A DNA stretch of 64,000 nt from Phyllobacterium myrsinacearum (GCF_002980555.1 NZ_PVBT01000007.1:124001-188000), one strand, 5' to 3'. Positions 18,323-28,531 are shown, numbered from the stretch's first letter. Numbers and translations: made by a program. The notes: generated by a model not told the origin, from the letters alone.

Positions 18323-18398
18323 TGGTGCCCAGACGCGGATTCGAACCACGGACACGCGGATTTTCAATCCGCTGCTCTACCAACTGAGCTATCTGGGC
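18323..18398 (-). tRNA. tRNA-Phe (GAA)
   Basis: 76 bases including an encoded CCA (18323-18325 read in reverse). Acceptor arm GCCCAGA pairs with TCTGGGC, D-arm AGCTCAGTTGGTAGAGC, anticodon loop TTGAAAA giving GAA, and T-arm GTGGTTCGAATCCGC. All arms pair. Confidence 0.98.
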
Positions 18399-18589
18399 AC
18401 TTCAGGCATTTCCGTTATCCGGCAAGCCTTTCTGACAGCGTTGGCTTTCCGTCAGAAGCGGGTGGGTTATAACACTAAAAATCCCCCTGTCCAGCATCAA
18501 CTGACGAATTTTTTGCCGTTTTTCTGCCTCTTGCAAACAGCATGCATTGATGCGTTGTTTATTACCCAAACAGACAGGATTCGCATTTC

Positions 18590-19675
18590 ATGGATGAAAC
18601 GGGGGACAAAGCCGCCGGGAGCAGTGCTTTTGGCTGGGGAATCATCGGCAGCGGCGAGATCGCCCAGCGGTTTGCCGCCGATCTTGCGTTTGTTCCGCAG
18701 GCTTTCATCGCCGCCAATCATTCCCGCTCGCTCGCTGATGCCGAACAGTTTCGCGATGCATTCGGCAGCAAGCACGCCTATGGCGACCTTGATTCCCTCT
18801 TGGCGGACCCGGCCGTCGATGCCGTCTATGTCGCGACGCCCAGTTCCATCCATCTGGCGCAGGCGCTGAAGGCCGTCCGCTCTGGCAAGGCCATCCTCAC
18901 GGAAAAGCCGATCGCGCCATCCCACACGGAAGCCTCGGTCATCCAGCGCGAGGCAGCCCGGATCAAGGTTTTTGCCATGGAAGCCATGGAGACCCGCTTC
19001 CTGCCGGCGGTTGTGGCAGCCAAGGCGAAAATCGATGCGGGCGAGATCGGAACGATTCGCCGAATCACCGCCGAACTCGCTTATGCCGAGGATTACGCGC
19101 CGGAAAACCGCTTGTTCAACCGCTCCCTCGGCGGCGGCGCCACGCTGGATCTCGGCATTCACGGCGTCTCCCTGGCAATGCATTTTCTCGGTCAGCCGCA
19201 AAAAGTATCCGGCCTGTGGCACGCCGCGCCCAATGGCGTGGATATGAGCTCGGAGATAGCGCTGCACTATGATGGGGCCGACGCGATCCTTTCCTGCGGT
19301 TTTGACCGCAACGGTACCAATCATTGCGTGATCGAGGGAACCCTGGGCACGCTGCGGCTCGATGCACCTTTCCTCAAGGCACAGCGGCTGACGGCTTACC
19401 GGCCCTTCCTGGCCGCAACGCCCTTCGGCCCGCTGAAACGGCCAGGAGGCCTTTTTGGCAGGCTGCTCGACCGCTTGCCGGTCCCCGGGCGCAGAAGCGA
19501 AGATTATCCGTTTGAAGGCAATGGCCTGCAGTTTGAAGCCATGGCGGTGATGGAAGCCATGCGCAGGGGTGAAACAAGCGCGAAGACCATGCCCCTGAGC
19601 GACAGTATCCATGTGCTGCGTGCGATCAATATCGTGCTGGCACAGCCCGCCACACCGCGTGTGATCAAGCTGTGA
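18590..19675 (+). CDS. Gfo/Idh/MocA-family oxidoreductase
   Basis: 361 residues. NAD(P)-binding Rossmann domain with GWGIIGSGEIAQRFAADL at about residues 15-32, AVYVATPSSIHLAQAL, and the family lysine motif LTEKPIAPS. The C-terminal alpha/beta domain shows GGGATLDLGIHGVSLAM. It probably oxidises or dehydrogenates a sugar or cyclitol; the substrate cannot be read from sequence. Alone on the plus strand, convergent with yacG. The last bases include the 14-bp palindrome GTGAAACGTTTCAC at 19672-19685. Confidence 0.9.
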   Translation: MDETGDKAAGSSAFGWGIIGSGEIAQRFAADLAFVPQAFIAANHSRSLADAEQFRDAFGSKHAYGDLDSLLADPAVDAVYVATPSSIHLAQALKAVRSGKAILTEKPIAPSHTEASVIQREAARIKVFAMEAMETRFLPAVVAAKAKIDAGEIGTIRRITAELAYAEDYAPENRLFNRSLGGGATLDLGIHGVSLAMHFLGQPQKVSGLWHAAPNGVDMSSEIALHYDGADAILSCGFDRNGTNHCVIEGTLGTLRLDAPFLKAQRLTAYRPFLAATPFGPLKRPGGLFGRLLDRLPVPGRRSEDYPFEGNGLQFEAMAVMEAMRRGETSAKTMPLSDSIHVLRAINIVLAQPATPRVIKL

Positions 19676-19695
19676 AACGTTTCACGGCGCTGCGT

Positions 19696-19902
19696 TCAGC
19701 GTTCGGTGTCGTCTTCGCTGTCATCGGCGCTTTCAACCGCCGGAAGAACATAGGCACCCGTCAGCCAGCGATTGAGATCGACGTTGCGGCAACGGCTTGA
19801 GCAGAAGGGATAGTGCTCCCGCTGCGATGGCCGCTTGCATTCCGGGCATGGCCGTGTCGGCCGCAATGGCGTTACCTTCGCCGCGCTTTTGTTTTCGTCC
19901 AT
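19696..19902 (-). CDS. yacG: DNA gyrase inhibitor YacG, zinc-binding
   Basis: 68 residues from the ATG at 19900-19902, with AGGT upstream. The zinc site is CPECKRPSQ followed by PFCSSRCRNVDLNRWL, giving C-x2-C and C-x3-C pairs. YacG binds GyrB and inhibits gyrase in E. coli. The acidic C-terminal tail (ESADDSEDD) is common. Last gene of the infA-maf-yacG group, 10 bases after maf. Confidence 0.93.
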   Translation of the reverse strand: MDENKSAAKVTPLRPTRPCPECKRPSQREHYPFCSSRCRNVDLNRWLTGAYVLPAVESADDSEDDTER

Positions 19903-19912
19903 TCGTCTAAAC

Positions 19913-20539
19913 CTAGTGCGCCGATGCTTGCCAGTTGGCATAGACGGGATAACCCTCGCCATGCAGGAGACCAGCTGTCTCGTAAAGCGGCAGGCCAACC
20001 ACGTTGCTATAGGAGCCCACCAGCTTGACCACAAAACCGCCCGCAAGTCCCTGAATGGCGTAGCCACCGGCTTTTCCGCGCCATTCACCCGATGCAAGAT
20101 AGCTCTCCAGCTCCTCGCGCGAAAGACGCTTGAAGCGCACCCGGGTTTCGATCAGATCCTGGCGGATCTTGCCCTTCGGCGTAACCAGGCAAAGACCGGT
20201 GAAAACACGATGCGAACGGCCGGACAAAAGGCGCAGGCAGCTGGTTGCATCGTCGAGAATTTCAGCCTTGGGCAGAATGCGGCGGCCAACCGCGACAACC
20301 GTATCGGCCGCGATGATATAGGACTGGCCAAGGTCCGCATCGCCCTTCAATTCGCCGGCCACCTTTTCGGCCTTGAGGCGTGACAGACGGCGCGCGAGCG
20401 AACGCGGATGCTCGGCACGCAGAGGCGTTTCGTCCACGTCGGCGGGCAACAGGCGATCAGGCTCCAGGCCGATCTGGCCCAGCAGCGCCAGACGGCGCGG
20501 CGAGCCGGATGCCAGAACCAGTTTGTGTTGATCGCTCAT
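19913..20539 (-). CDS. maf: Maf-family nucleotide pyrophosphatase
   Basis: 208 residues. Maf proteins hydrolyse non-canonical or modified NTPs (m7GTP, dTTP/UTP types). Signature blocks: [14 protein letters not shown] at the N-terminus, [32 protein letters not shown] and [11 protein letters not shown]. The subtype (YceF or YhdE) is not certain. Lies between infA and yacG in the expected order for Rhizobiales. Confidence 0.95.
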   Translation of the reverse strand: MSDQHKLVLASGSPRRLALLGQIGLEPDRLLPADVDETPLRAEHPRSLARRLSRLKAEKVAGELKGDADLGQSYIIAADTVVAVGRRILPKAEILDDATSCLRLLSGRSHRVFTGLCLVTPKGKIRQDLIETRVRFKRLSREELESYLASGEWRGKAGGYAIQGLAGGFVVKLVGSYSNVVGLPLYETAGLLHGEGYPVYANWQASAH

Positions 20540-20598
20540 GAACGCATTCCTGGAAAATCGTGTCCTGCGGACAAGTCAGGCCGAAGCCGGGAGGACTG

Positions 20599-20817
20599 TT
20601 ATTTGAAGCGGTAGGTAATGCGACCCTTGGTCAGATCGTATGGGGTCATTTCGACAAGAACCTTGTCACCCGCCAGAACGCGGATGCGGTTCTTGCGCAT
20701 ACGGCCGGCCGTGTGAGCAATGATTTCATGATCGTTTTCAAGCTTGACCCGGAACATCGCGTTGGGCAGCAGCTCCGTCACGAGACCGGGAAACTCTAGT
20801 ACTTCTTCTTTCGCCAT
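20599..20817 (-). CDS. infA: Translation initiation factor IF-1
   Basis: 72 residues, the exact family length, with an OB fold: [19 protein letters not shown], then [21 protein letters not shown] and [20 protein letters not shown]. The frame stays open 30 codons upstream; the ATG at 20815-20817 is the IF-1 start. GGAG lies 11 bases before it. Essential gene; the gap before it (20818-20953) may hold its own promoter. Confidence 0.98.
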   Translation of the reverse strand: MAKEEVLEFPGLVTELLPNAMFRVKLENDHEIIAHTAGRMRKNRIRVLAGDKVLVEMTPYDLTKGRITYRFK

Positions 20818-20953
20818 GCGTAGTTCTATCTCCAGAAAGGAATTTGCGGTCACACTCGACCGCAATTTTGGGCGGAACCTATAGTATTGCGCGGCATTTG
20901 TGAACAAGGGAGTTCAACGCAATTGTGCACGGGCTGACAAAGGTTCGAATTGC

Positions 20954-21433
20954 CTAGCCGAAACGCGCCTGAATATGGTGTTTGAGGTTGTCGCGCACGT
21001 CGCGATAGGCCTCCATGATCTGGTCACGGCGTCCGCGCACCAGCGTCGGATCGGGCGTCGGCCAGTATTCCACATTGACCGATGTCGTTCGCGTCAGCTC
21101 CAGCGCCATGTGATGGGCCTTGGGCGACAGGGTGATGATCAGATCGAAATAGTCGTCTTCAAGCTCTTCGAAGGTCCGCGGGTGCAGGGAAATGCGCTTC
21201 AGCCCGAGTTCTTCCAGCACGGCATCGACAAACGGGTCTGGATCGCCCTTTTCGACACCGGCCGAGGCCACATAGACCCGCGGCGGCAGCAGGCTGCGGG
21301 CCAGGGTTTCGGCAATGGGCGAGCGGATGGAATTCATGCCACAGATGAACAGCACGGCACCGGGCATGCTCCGTTTGGCAGGCTCCTGCCCGTCCGGGAG
21401 TTTGTCGGGTTCGGCGCCCACGGGTTCGCTCAC
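20954..21433 (-). CDS. Low-molecular-weight protein-tyrosine-phosphatase-like protein
   Basis: About 159 residues. The P-loop C-x5-R-S is present in [14 protein letters not shown], and the general-acid loop DP occurs late (PTPDPTLV). This is the LMW-PTP/arsenate reductase fold; the substrate is unknown. I start at the GTG overlapping the UPF0262 stop (GTGA, 21430-21433). An ATG seven codons upstream is possible. Fixed neighbour of infA and UPF0262 in Rhizobiales. Confidence 0.88.
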   Translation of the reverse strand: MSEPVGAEPDKLPDGQEPAKRSMPGAVLFICGMNSIRSPIAETLARSLLPPRVYVASAGVEKGDPDPFVDAVLEELGLKRISLHPRTFEELEDDYFDLIITLSPKAHHMALELTRTTSVNVEYWPTPDPTLVRGRRDQIMEAYRDVRDNLKHHIQARFG

Positions 21434-21915
21434 CCCCGCCAATGCAGCACACATACCAGGGTAAAGAGGCGGCGTGCGGTATCGAAATCCACCTCGATCT
21501 TGCCATTCAGGCGATCCATCAGCGCTTGCGATCCTTCATTGTGCAGCCCTCGCCTCCCCATGTCGATGGCCTCGATCTTGCTTGGACTGGAGGAGCGGAT
21601 CGCCTCGTAATAGCTCTCGCAGATCATGAAATAGTCCTTCACCACCTTGCGCAGCGGCGTGAGGGACAGAATGTGGGTGACCACATCGTCGCCAGCCTCA
21701 CGCGAAATGGCAAAGACAAGACGCGACTCGATCAGTGAAAGCTTCAGACGATAGGGGCCTATCCCCTCGTCATTGACGGGACGGAAGCTGTTTTCCTCGA
21801 TGAGATCAAAAATGGCAACGGCACGCTCATGCTCGACGTCGGGCGTGGAGCGGCCGATGGTCTCGTCCAGCTCTACATCGATCAATCGCGCATCGGTATT
21901 GCCCGTTGCTGTCAT
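21430..21915 (-). CDS. UPF0262 family protein
   Basis: 161 residues from the ATG at 21913-21915 (AGGGTGAC upstream); GTG two codons earlier is the alternative. Typical UPF0262 stretches are [34 protein letters not shown] and [19 protein letters not shown]. Function unknown; the gene is regularly found after hisD in alphaproteobacteria. It overlaps the phosphatase gene by 4 bases. Confidence 0.93.
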   Translation of the reverse strand: MTATGNTDARLIDVELDETIGRSTPDVEHERAVAIFDLIEENSFRPVNDEGIGPYRLKLSLIESRLVFAISREAGDDVVTHILSLTPLRKVVKDYFMICESYYEAIRSSSPSKIEAIDMGRRGLHNEGSQALMDRLNGKIEVDFDTARRLFTLVCVLHWRG

Positions 21916-21922
21916 TGTCACC

Positions 21923-23215
21923 CTACAGGTTCAACCGGATCGCGACGGAATTGCCATGCGCATCGAGGCCTTCGGCGCGCGCGAGTTCTATCGCCGCCGG
22001 CCCCAGAGCGCGCAACTGTTCCACACCCAGCTTCAGGATGGACGTTCGCTTGACATAGTCAAGCACCGATAGGCCGGAGGAAAAGCGGGCTGACCGCGCT
22101 GTCGGCAGGACATGGTTGGAGCCGCCGACATAATCGCCGATCACCTCGGGCGTATAGCGGCCAAGGAAAATGGCTCCCGCATTGCGCACGCCCGCCAGCA
22201 GGGCTTCCGGGTCAGCGGTCGCGATTTCCAGATGCTCAGCCGCGATGCGGTTGACCAGCGGCAGTGCAGAGGGCAAATCCTCGACCAGGATGACCGCCCC
22301 ATAGTCGCGCCAGCTGGCGCTTGCCGTTTCCGTGCGCGGCAGTCTTGCCAGCTGACGTTCCACCGCAGCCACCACGGCATTGCCGAACGCCTCGTCATCG
22401 GTGATCAGGATCGACTGCGAGGCCGTGTCATGCTCGGCCTGGGCCAGGAGGTCCGATGCAATCCAGTCCGGATCATTGTCGCTGTCGGCCAGAACAAGGA
22501 CTTCCGACGGACCTGCGATCATATCGATGCCGACCGTACCGAAGACGCGGCGCTTGGCAGCGGCCACATAGGCATTGCCCGGACCGACGATCTTCGACAC
22601 CGGTGCTATGGTTTGGGTGCCGTAGGCCAGCGCGGCGATCGCCTGGGCGCCGCCCACCCGGTAAATCTCGGAAACACCGGCAAGACGTGCAGCCACAAGA
22701 ACCAGGGGATTGAGCTTTCCGTCCGGGGACGGCACCACCATGACGATGCGCTCGACACCGGCAACCTGGGCCGGGACAGCATTCATGAGGACCGAACTCG
22801 GATAGCTGGCCGTGCCGCCCGGCACGTAAAGTCCGACCGATTCCACCGCCGTCCAGCGCGACCCGAGTTCCACACCCAACGCGTCGGTATAGCGGTCGTC
22901 CTGCGGCATCTGCCGCTGGTGATGGGAATGAATGCGGTTGCGGGCAAGCTTGAGCGCCTCGACGGTTTCCAGCGGAGCTGCCGCCATCGCCGCATCGATT
23001 TCGGCCGAGGTGACGGCAATACCGTGCTCGACAAGGTCGATACGGTCAAAACGCTGCGAATAGTCGATAAGCGCCGCATCGCCTTCGGCGCGCACGCGAT
23101 GAATAATATCGGCCACCACGCGATCCACATCCTCAGACACTTCGCGCTTGGTCAGAAGAAACGCGGAAAACCGGGATTCAAAATCAGGATCGGACTGCCT
23201 CAACACCAAAACCAC
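21923..23215 (-). CDS. hisD: Histidinol dehydrogenase
   Basis: Zn-dependent, NAD-linked four-electron oxidation of L-histidinol to histidine, last step of the pathway. 430 residues. Blocks include [45 protein letters not shown] and the zinc-site region [10 protein letters not shown]. Start is GTG at 23213-23215 with GAGGAG at a suitable distance. Part of the operon with murA upstream; no other his gene is nearby, as usual for Rhizobiales. Confidence 0.97.
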   Translation of the reverse strand: MVLVLRQSDPDFESRFSAFLLTKREVSEDVDRVVADIIHRVRAEGDAALIDYSQRFDRIDLVEHGIAVTSAEIDAAMAAAPLETVEALKLARNRIHSHHQRQMPQDDRYTDALGVELGSRWTAVESVGLYVPGGTASYPSSVLMNAVPAQVAGVERIVMVVPSPDGKLNPLVLVAARLAGVSEIYRVGGAQAIAALAYGTQTIAPVSKIVGPGNAYVAAAKRRVFGTVGIDMIAGPSEVLVLADSDNDPDWIASDLLAQAEHDTASQSILITDDEAFGNAVVAAVERQLARLPRTETASASWRDYGAVILVEDLPSALPLVNRIAAEHLEIATADPEALLAGVRNAGAIFLGRYTPEVIGDYVGGSNHVLPTARSARFSSGLSVLDYVKRTSILKLGVEQLRALGPAAIELARAEGLDAHGNSVAIRLNL

Positions 23216-23236
23216 AATAACTGCTCCTCTTGCCTG

Positions 23237-23674
23237 TCAGGCTTCGTGTTCCGGCTTGAAATCGGTTTCCCACGCGGGCCCGAGATCGGTCAGCTGCGCC
23301 TCGATGGCTTCCACCTCGAGCCGCAGCGCCTTGCCGGCGGCAAATGTCAGCTCGATCACGCCTGACGGCGCATCGCCAACGATGAAACGGATCGCCAGCA
23401 GGGAAAGCACATCGTCCTTGAAACGGCGGTCGATGCCGGTTGCCTTGAGGCTCTTCACCCGCGCGAAATGCAGCGCCGTGCGCCGGCGTTCAAAGCTGCG
23501 GTGGCGTTTGCCATCGGCGGCCAATTCCCAGACAAACCGGTTGACGGCCAGGACCAGACGGCTTTCGCCCGGCAGATAATCGATATCGGCTATTTTCAGC
23601 ACCGAATCCTGCAGATGCGCAGAAAGGATTTGCAGATCTTCCTCATCAAGCGCGATGAGTTTGAGAGTGTCCAT
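23237..23674 (-). CDS. DUF2948 family protein
   Basis: 145 residues from the ATG at 23672-23674 (AAAGGG upstream). It starts MDTLKLIALDEEDLQILSAH and contains GESRLVLAVNRFVWE and RRRTALHFARV, typical of DUF2948. Function unknown. It is placed between murA and hisD across Rhizobiales; an evolutionary link to histidine or cell wall metabolism is only suggested by position. Confidence 0.92.
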   Translation of the reverse strand: MDTLKLIALDEEDLQILSAHLQDSVLKIADIDYLPGESRLVLAVNRFVWELAADGKRHRSFERRRTALHFARVKSLKATGIDRRFKDDVLSLLAIRFIVGDAPSGVIELTFAAGKALRLEVEAIEAQLTDLGPAWETDFKPEHEA

Positions 23675-23698
23675 GTCTACCCTTTGCATAACTTTTCA

Positions 23699-23729
23699 GG
23701 AGCATGGCGCGCAAAATGCGCCATGCTCC
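23699..23729. repeat. Perfect 12-bp hairpin between murA and DUF2948
   Basis: GGAGCATGGCGC at 23699-23710 pairs with 23718-23729 around a 7-base loop. No U-tract follows on either strand, so it is not a standard intrinsic terminator. It lies upstream of murA's stop-side gap within the operon and may stabilise or process the mRNA. Confidence 0.5.
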
Positions 23730-23809
23730 CTTCCCTGTTAGAGGAAAGTTCAGACAAATGGAATTCTGCCGTGGGGAGAAAGTGCGCCAGCAGAAGGAAC
23801 AGCGCTCAA

Positions 23810-25099
23810 TCAGTCGCTGATGCGCTCGACAACCGCGCCGCAACGGGACAGTTTTTCTTCCAGACGCTCGAAGCCGCGATCCAGATGATAAACGCGGTTG
23901 ACCGTCGTTTCGCCTTCGGCGGCCAGACCGGCGATAACCAGCGAAACCGATGCACGCAGATCCGTCGCCATGACAGGTGCGCCCTTCAAGCGCTCGACGC
24001 CTTCGATCCTGGCGGTTTGGCCCGACAGGGAAATTTTCGCACCAAGGCGCGCCAGCTCCTGCACGTGCATGAAGCGGTTCTCGAAAATGGTTTCGGTGAT
24101 GTGGGACGTGCCCTTGGCCTTGGTCATCAGGCCCATGAACTGCGCCTGCAGATCGGTCGGGAACCCCGGGAACGGCTGGGTTGTCACATCGACCGGCATG
24201 ATGCCATGGCCGTTGCGCACAACGCGCAGGCCGGAATTTGTTTCGGAAATTTCCGCGCCGGCCTGTCCGAGTGTCTCCAGTGCCGCACTGAGAAGGCTGG
24301 CATCGGCGCCTTCGAGGATCACGTCACCGCCGGTCATGGCAACGGCCATGGCGTAGGTGCCGGTTTCAATGCGGTCCGGAATGACGCGAACGCGCGCGCC
24401 GGAGAGGCTGGTCACGCCCTCGATGGTGATGGTGGGCGTGCCTGCTCCGCTGACGCGGGCACCCATGGCATTGAGGCAATCGGCGAGGTTGACGACTTCG
24501 GGTTCCTGCGCGGCGTTCTCGATGACGGTTTCGCCCTTGGCCAGGGTCGCGGCCATCATCAGCACATGGGTGGCGCCGACCGATACTTTCGGGAAGGTGA
24601 AGCGCGTGCCGACGAGGCCACCCTTGGCGCTGGCCTTGACATAGCCGTTCTCGATCTCGATGTCGGCACCGAGTGCGCGAAGACCGTCGATGAACAGATC
24701 GACCGGACGCGTGCCGATGGCGCAGCCGCCCGGCAGCGACACGGTTGCAACACCCATGCGCGCCAGAAGCGGTCCGATGACCCAGAAACTGGCACGCATC
24801 TTGGAAACGAGTTCATAAGGGGCGGTTGTATCGACAATATTGCGGGCAGTGAAATGGATCGTGCGGGAATAGGCGCCATCCTGGCGTTCGCGCCGGCCAT
24901 TGACCGAATAGTCGACGCCGTGATTGCCGAGAATGCGGATCAGCTGTTCAACGTCAGCCAGGTGCGGCACATTTTCCAGCGTCAGCGTATCATCCGTCAG
25001 CAGCGACGCGATCATCAATGGCAGGGCCGCATTCTTGGCACCGGAAATCGGGATGATGCCATTGAGCTTGTTACCGCCAACAATCTTGATACGATCCAT
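23810..25099 (-). CDS. murA: UDP-N-acetylglucosamine 1-carboxyvinyltransferase
   Basis: First committed step of peptidoglycan synthesis, adding enolpyruvate from PEP to UDP-GlcNAc; fosfomycin target. 429 residues. GAKNA with K22/N23 binds substrate, and catalytic C126 is in SLPGGCAIG, so the enzyme should be fosfomycin sensitive. [17 protein letters not shown] follows. Heads the minus-strand operon; murA to DUF2948 spacing is 135 bases and contains a hairpin. Confidence 0.97.
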   Translation of the reverse strand: MDRIKIVGGNKLNGIIPISGAKNAALPLMIASLLTDDTLTLENVPHLADVEQLIRILGNHGVDYSVNGRRERQDGAYSRTIHFTARNIVDTTAPYELVSKMRASFWVIGPLLARMGVATVSLPGGCAIGTRPVDLFIDGLRALGADIEIENGYVKASAKGGLVGTRFTFPKVSVGATHVLMMAATLAKGETVIENAAQEPEVVNLADCLNAMGARVSGAGTPTITIEGVTSLSGARVRVIPDRIETGTYAMAVAMTGGDVILEGADASLLSAALETLGQAGAEISETNSGLRVVRNGHGIMPVDVTTQPFPGFPTDLQAQFMGLMTKAKGTSHITETIFENRFMHVQELARLGAKISLSGQTARIEGVERLKGAPVMATDLRASVSLVIAGLAAEGETTVNRVYHLDRGFERLEEKLSRCGAVVERISD

Positions 25100-25216
25100 A
25101 ATGTGTCACTTTCGCGGGGATAGACCCGTCCTGTCGTTGAGACCCTTTGCAGAGCCGGTTGATCTAAACCATTGCACAGAATGGTTCAAGAAATGCTTCG
25201 ATCGCGGTGCGACCGG

Positions 25217-25414
25217 TCAAGAGTCCGAAGTCGGGGTATCGGAGGATGTCTGTTCTGCAGCGGTGATTCCCTCGTCCCGGTCATCTGCAGCCCCGGAGCG
25301 CCGGGAACGCAATTGCTGTTTGCGACGCGCCAGATTCGCCCGTAATTGCTCTGAACGCCGCTTCTCACGGCTTATTTGCTCGGAATTCGGGTTTTTCGAA
25401 GACGGCGATGTCAT
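25217..25414 (-). CDS. Small basic protein of unknown function
   Basis: 65 residues from the ATG at 25412-25414. Hydrophilic, mostly helical, with RREKRR-like clusters (SREKRRSEQLRANLARRKQQ) and an acidic C-terminal tail. No signal peptide or membrane segment. Small Lys/Arg-rich proteins with LRANLARRK are common next to murA in Rhizobiales (recollection, not tested). The ribosome site is weak (GAAAGA). Confidence 0.65.
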   Translation of the reverse strand: MTSPSSKNPNSEQISREKRRSEQLRANLARRKQQLRSRRSGAADDRDEGITAAEQTSSDTPTSDS

Positions 25415-25568
25415 AAGTGATCTTTCAAAATCCGTATGCTCCAGCGTGGCTTTTTTCCACGTAAATACTGGGCTTTTGGCAAATACTGATATTTTGCCCA
25501 AGAGATTACAATTGCTTGCTTGCGATTTGAGCAATGATATGGCAGAAGTCCGCCGCGTTCGCAAATCA

Positions 25569-25643
25569 GCTGCGGTAGCTCAGTGGTAGAGCACTCCATT
25601 GGTAATGGAGAGGTCGAGAGTTCAATCCTCTCTCGCAGCACCA
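25569..25643 (+). tRNA. tRNA-Thr (GGT)
   Basis: 75 bases with CCA encoded. GCTGCGG pairs with TCGCAGC (one G-U), D-arm AGCTCAGTGGTAGAGC, anticodon loop TTGGTAA giving GGT, T-arm GAGAGTTCAATCCTCTC. Confidence 0.97.
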
Positions 25644-25729
25644 GTCTTTTCGATGATCGGACGATCATCTGCCAGGCGGACGTTATCCACAGATCATTTT
25701 GACGGCACCGCCTGATCGACGATCAGGGG

Positions 25730-26728
25730 TCATGTTCCGCTGACGCGCTTGTAGTGGGCTGATTCGCTGCCCATGCATGCCCGCAGGACGCCGACGATAC
25801 TGCCCAGGCGCGATGCCGCCTTGACCAGCGTTCGTCCCCGCGTGAACGGTACGGCCATCAGATAAAGACAAAGCGACAGCAGGCGGCCCATGAGCGAGCC
25901 CGGCAGACGCAGAAGCGTTGCAGTCCTGTGCTTGTTCAGCTTGGTGCGCATTTCAATGATGCTGATGTCCCGGCTGCGCCGATATTGGTAGGCGAAGGTG
26001 AGGCGGTCCTGCGGTACGGTTTCATAAGCGACGGCGGCCGGAGTCCAGCCTGTCTTGGCGCCCAGCCTGCGCGCGTCCGCCCACAGGCGCCAATCCTCGC
26101 CGCCAGCCAGGGCAAGCGCATTGTCGAAGCGCACGCCGGTTCTGCGAAAGAATGCCAGATTTCCCATCCAGCTGCCGGTGGCAATGCGTATCCGGCCGCC
26201 CTGTCCGGCATTGCGCCTGCGCAGATATTTTGCTTCGCTGTTGCGGTTGGCCCGGTCCATGCCGGACCAGATCATTTTCTGCCACACCGTTACATCCGGA
26301 CCATGCGGCGCGAGCCGAACCGGAGACCCGACAATATCAAAATCAAAGACATCACGCTCGGCGAGCAGTTGCACGAGCCAGTCCGGTTCGACGGTTTCGT
26401 CGTCATCGGCAAAGGTCAACAGGTCATCGCCGGCATCGAGCGCACAATCCAGAACCCGATTGCGGGCAAAGGCAATGCCGAGACGCGGTTCAACTTCGTA
26501 CTGAACGATGGACTGCGGCAACAGCGCTCGAAACGTTTCCACCACGTCGGAAAGGGTTGGCTGGTCATTGTTCTCGACCACGACAAAACGGATGCTGGTA
26601 CCCGCCGGAACCTGCATCCGTGCATAGGATTCGAAGAGACTTTTCAGCATCACCGGCCTGTTGCGGGTGATGGTCCCGACGCAGATGCTGCGCGTCTTCG
26701 CTGGTTCTCCGGGCACGGGATTTCCCAT
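25730..26728 (-). CDS. Family 2 glycosyltransferase
   Basis: 332 residues. GT-A fold with ICVGTITRNRPVMLKSLFES near the N-terminus, VVVENND, RLGIAFARNRVLD, the metal-site motif FADDDETVEPDWL (DDD), and the acceptor-side GGEDWRLWADARRLG. The C-terminus contains one hydrophobic stretch (LLSLCLYLMAVPF), so it may be membrane-associated. Likely adds a sugar to a surface glycan. The ATG at 26726-26728 overlaps the stop region of the deacetylase gene (TGAGGATG), a coupled pair. Confidence 0.9.
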   Translation of the reverse strand: MGNPVPGEPAKTRSICVGTITRNRPVMLKSLFESYARMQVPAGTSIRFVVVENNDQPTLSDVVETFRALLPQSIVQYEVEPRLGIAFARNRVLDCALDAGDDLLTFADDDETVEPDWLVQLLAERDVFDFDIVGSPVRLAPHGPDVTVWQKMIWSGMDRANRNSEAKYLRRRNAGQGGRIRIATGSWMGNLAFFRRTGVRFDNALALAGGEDWRLWADARRLGAKTGWTPAAVAYETVPQDRLTFAYQYRRSRDISIIEMRTKLNKHRTATLLRLPGSLMGRLLSLCLYLMAVPFTRGRTLVKAASRLGSIVGVLRACMGSESAHYKRVSGT

Positions 26729-26730
26729 CC

Positions 26731-27432
26731 TCAACCGGTGACGGATTTGCGCAGGACGTTCAGCCAGCCATCGGTCCGGCGAACGATCTTGCGGGGCAAG
26801 AGCAGCATATCATGCTGCGGCGTCGCCCGCCCGCGCTGCGTGGTGGTCGCCGTGGTATATCCCGCCTCCTCGACCATTTGCCTGATCTCTCGGGAAAAAT
26901 CGCCATAGGGGTAGCAAAATGCGTCCACCGCACTGCCCAGCATATCCTCGAGTTCGCGGCGCACGTCGGAGATCTGCCGCCGGGCCTCGTCAGGACCGAC
27001 CTCGGTCAAGTGCACATGATCAAGCGTGTGCGCACCGACTTCATGCCCCGATGCCGCCCATTCCAGCATTTCCGCACGGGACATGCAGGGCGAATGGGGA
27101 ACGCCGACATCGGCATCCCATATGTTGGAACCGCCGATCTGCCGGCTGACAAAATAATTCGTGGCGGTAAAGCCAAGCGCATCAAGCACCGGCAGTGCAT
27201 GCGTCATGACGTTGCGAAATCCGTCGTCAAAGGTGATGCCCACCACTTTGCCGGTCTTTTGGCCCGCCAGATAGGGCTGCAGATCCCGCATCGACAATCC
27301 GGCATATCCCATGCGCTTGAGCCATTTCATCTGGCGATGGAAATTGGCCGGATCGACGGTCAGATAGCGGAACGGACTGCCGCGCCCTGCCGGTCTGTCG
27401 ATCTGATGGTACATCAGGATGGGTATGGGCAT
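26731..27432 (-). CDS. Polysaccharide deacetylase family protein (NodB-like)
   Basis: 233 residues. NodB homology domain with motif 1 TFDDGF (catalytic and metal Asp), motif 2 HEVGAHTLDH (two metal His) and CYPYGDFS. It would remove N- or O-acetyl groups from a glycan. The N-terminus (MPIPILMYHQID) has no signal peptide, so it acts in the cytosol or is anchored through a partner. Co-transcribed with the downstream glycosyltransferase, which suggests a joint role in making a modified surface glycan. Confidence 0.9.
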   Translation of the reverse strand: MPIPILMYHQIDRPAGRGSPFRYLTVDPANFHRQMKWLKRMGYAGLSMRDLQPYLAGQKTGKVVGITFDDGFRNVMTHALPVLDALGFTATNYFVSRQIGGSNIWDADVGVPHSPCMSRAEMLEWAASGHEVGAHTLDHVHLTEVGPDEARRQISDVRRELEDMLGSAVDAFCYPYGDFSREIRQMVEEAGYTTATTTQRGRATPQHDMLLLPRKIVRRTDGWLNVLRKSVTG

Positions 27433-27624
27433 TTATGCGAACTCAGATGAAAGTGGGCCGGGCCGAAACTGCAGATATGACATATAACGGTATCCATCAA
27501 ATATATGAGAAACAGCTGCAGCGCCAATTCTAGCGCCGGCGAGCATGCTTGTCTGCGAATCTGTACATAACATTTTCAACATGACGCCTGGGTTGCCGCA
27601 GGCAAGATTCGGTCTAAAGACCGC

Positions 27625-28530
27625 TCAGTAGGCACAAGCGGCCATTTCCCGCGCGAATCGCTCAACCCACCATTTTGCAGCCGGACCAAGGGGGTTGTCG
27701 GCCATGTGGAGGGCAAAGAGCGAGTAATGACTTTCCGGATAGGGCTTAAGGTCAAGTTCCACCAGCCGGCCCTCGGCAACGTCATCCTTTATCATCCATT
27801 TGGGCAGGCCGCCCCAGCCCAGTCCGGCGACCATCAGGTCATGTTTGATCCCCACATCGGTCAACCGCCATGTCCGGTAGGCGAAAACGCCAAAGTTCCG
27901 GCCCTTGGTCTGCTCGGAGAGATCCGTCACCACCAGCTGGACATGATCGCGGATGAACGAGAGCGGCACCGGCCCCTTGTAGAGGGCCAGGGGATGATCC
28001 GGCGCGGCAGCGGGTGTCATGGTCATCTCGCCAACCCGGATCGTGGTCAGGTCATCGCTGGTCTGAACCGGCGGCCCGCCAATGCCGATATCCGCCTGCC
28101 GCTTCTGGACGAGATCCCATACCATGCCGAGCGCCCCGACATGCAGCCGCAGGCTCACGGTCGGGAATTGCTCCTGGAAGGCTTTCAGCACGGATATCAG
28201 CACCGGCGATGGCACGGACACGTCGACAACAATCGCTATCTCGGCTTCCAGTCCCGCCTTGAGACCCTCGGCACGCGCGCGCAGCCCCTGCAGCGCCGAT
28301 GCCATCCGCCGCGCGTCCTCCAGCATGGCGACCCCCGCCTCCGTCAGGCGCGGTTCCCGGGTTCCGCCACGGGTAAACAGCTGCAGCTCCAGCTGCGCTT
28401 CCAGATTGGCGATCGTATAGCTGATGACCGACTGAGACCGGTTGAGATGGCGCGCCGCGGCGGAAAAGCTGCCCGTGTCGGCAACGGCAAGGAAGACCTG
28501 GAGCTGATCGAGTGTCGGATTGGGCTGCAT
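27625..28530 (-). CDS. LysR-type regulator, divergent from azoreductase
   Basis: 301 residues. The winged HTH (residues ~1-65) has LDQLQVFLAVADTGSFSAAARHL then SQSVISYTIANLE. The effector-binding domain begins near residue 90 (EIAIVVDVSVPSPVL). It most likely controls the divergent azoR gene and itself through the ATCTAT/ATAGAT repeats at 28532-28563, a standard LysR layout. Confidence 0.92.
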   Translation of the reverse strand: MQPNPTLDQLQVFLAVADTGSFSAAARHLNRSQSVISYTIANLEAQLELQLFTRGGTREPRLTEAGVAMLEDARRMASALQGLRARAEGLKAGLEAEIAIVVDVSVPSPVLISVLKAFQEQFPTVSLRLHVGALGMVWDLVQKRQADIGIGGPPVQTSDDLTTIRVGEMTMTPAAAPDHPLALYKGPVPLSFIRDHVQLVVTDLSEQTKGRNFGVFAYRTWRLTDVGIKHDLMVAGLGWGGLPKWMIKDDVAEGRLVELDLKPYPESHYSLFALHMADNPLGPAAKWWVERFAREMAACAY

Positions 28531-28531
28531 G

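Noticed and set aside
22112-23365. 417-codon plus-strand open frame opposite hisD
   Set aside because: Antisense of an intact hisD; no ribosome site or known motif.
23468-25123. 551-codon plus-strand open frame opposite murA
   Set aside because: Antisense of murA and DUF2948; no domain recognisable.
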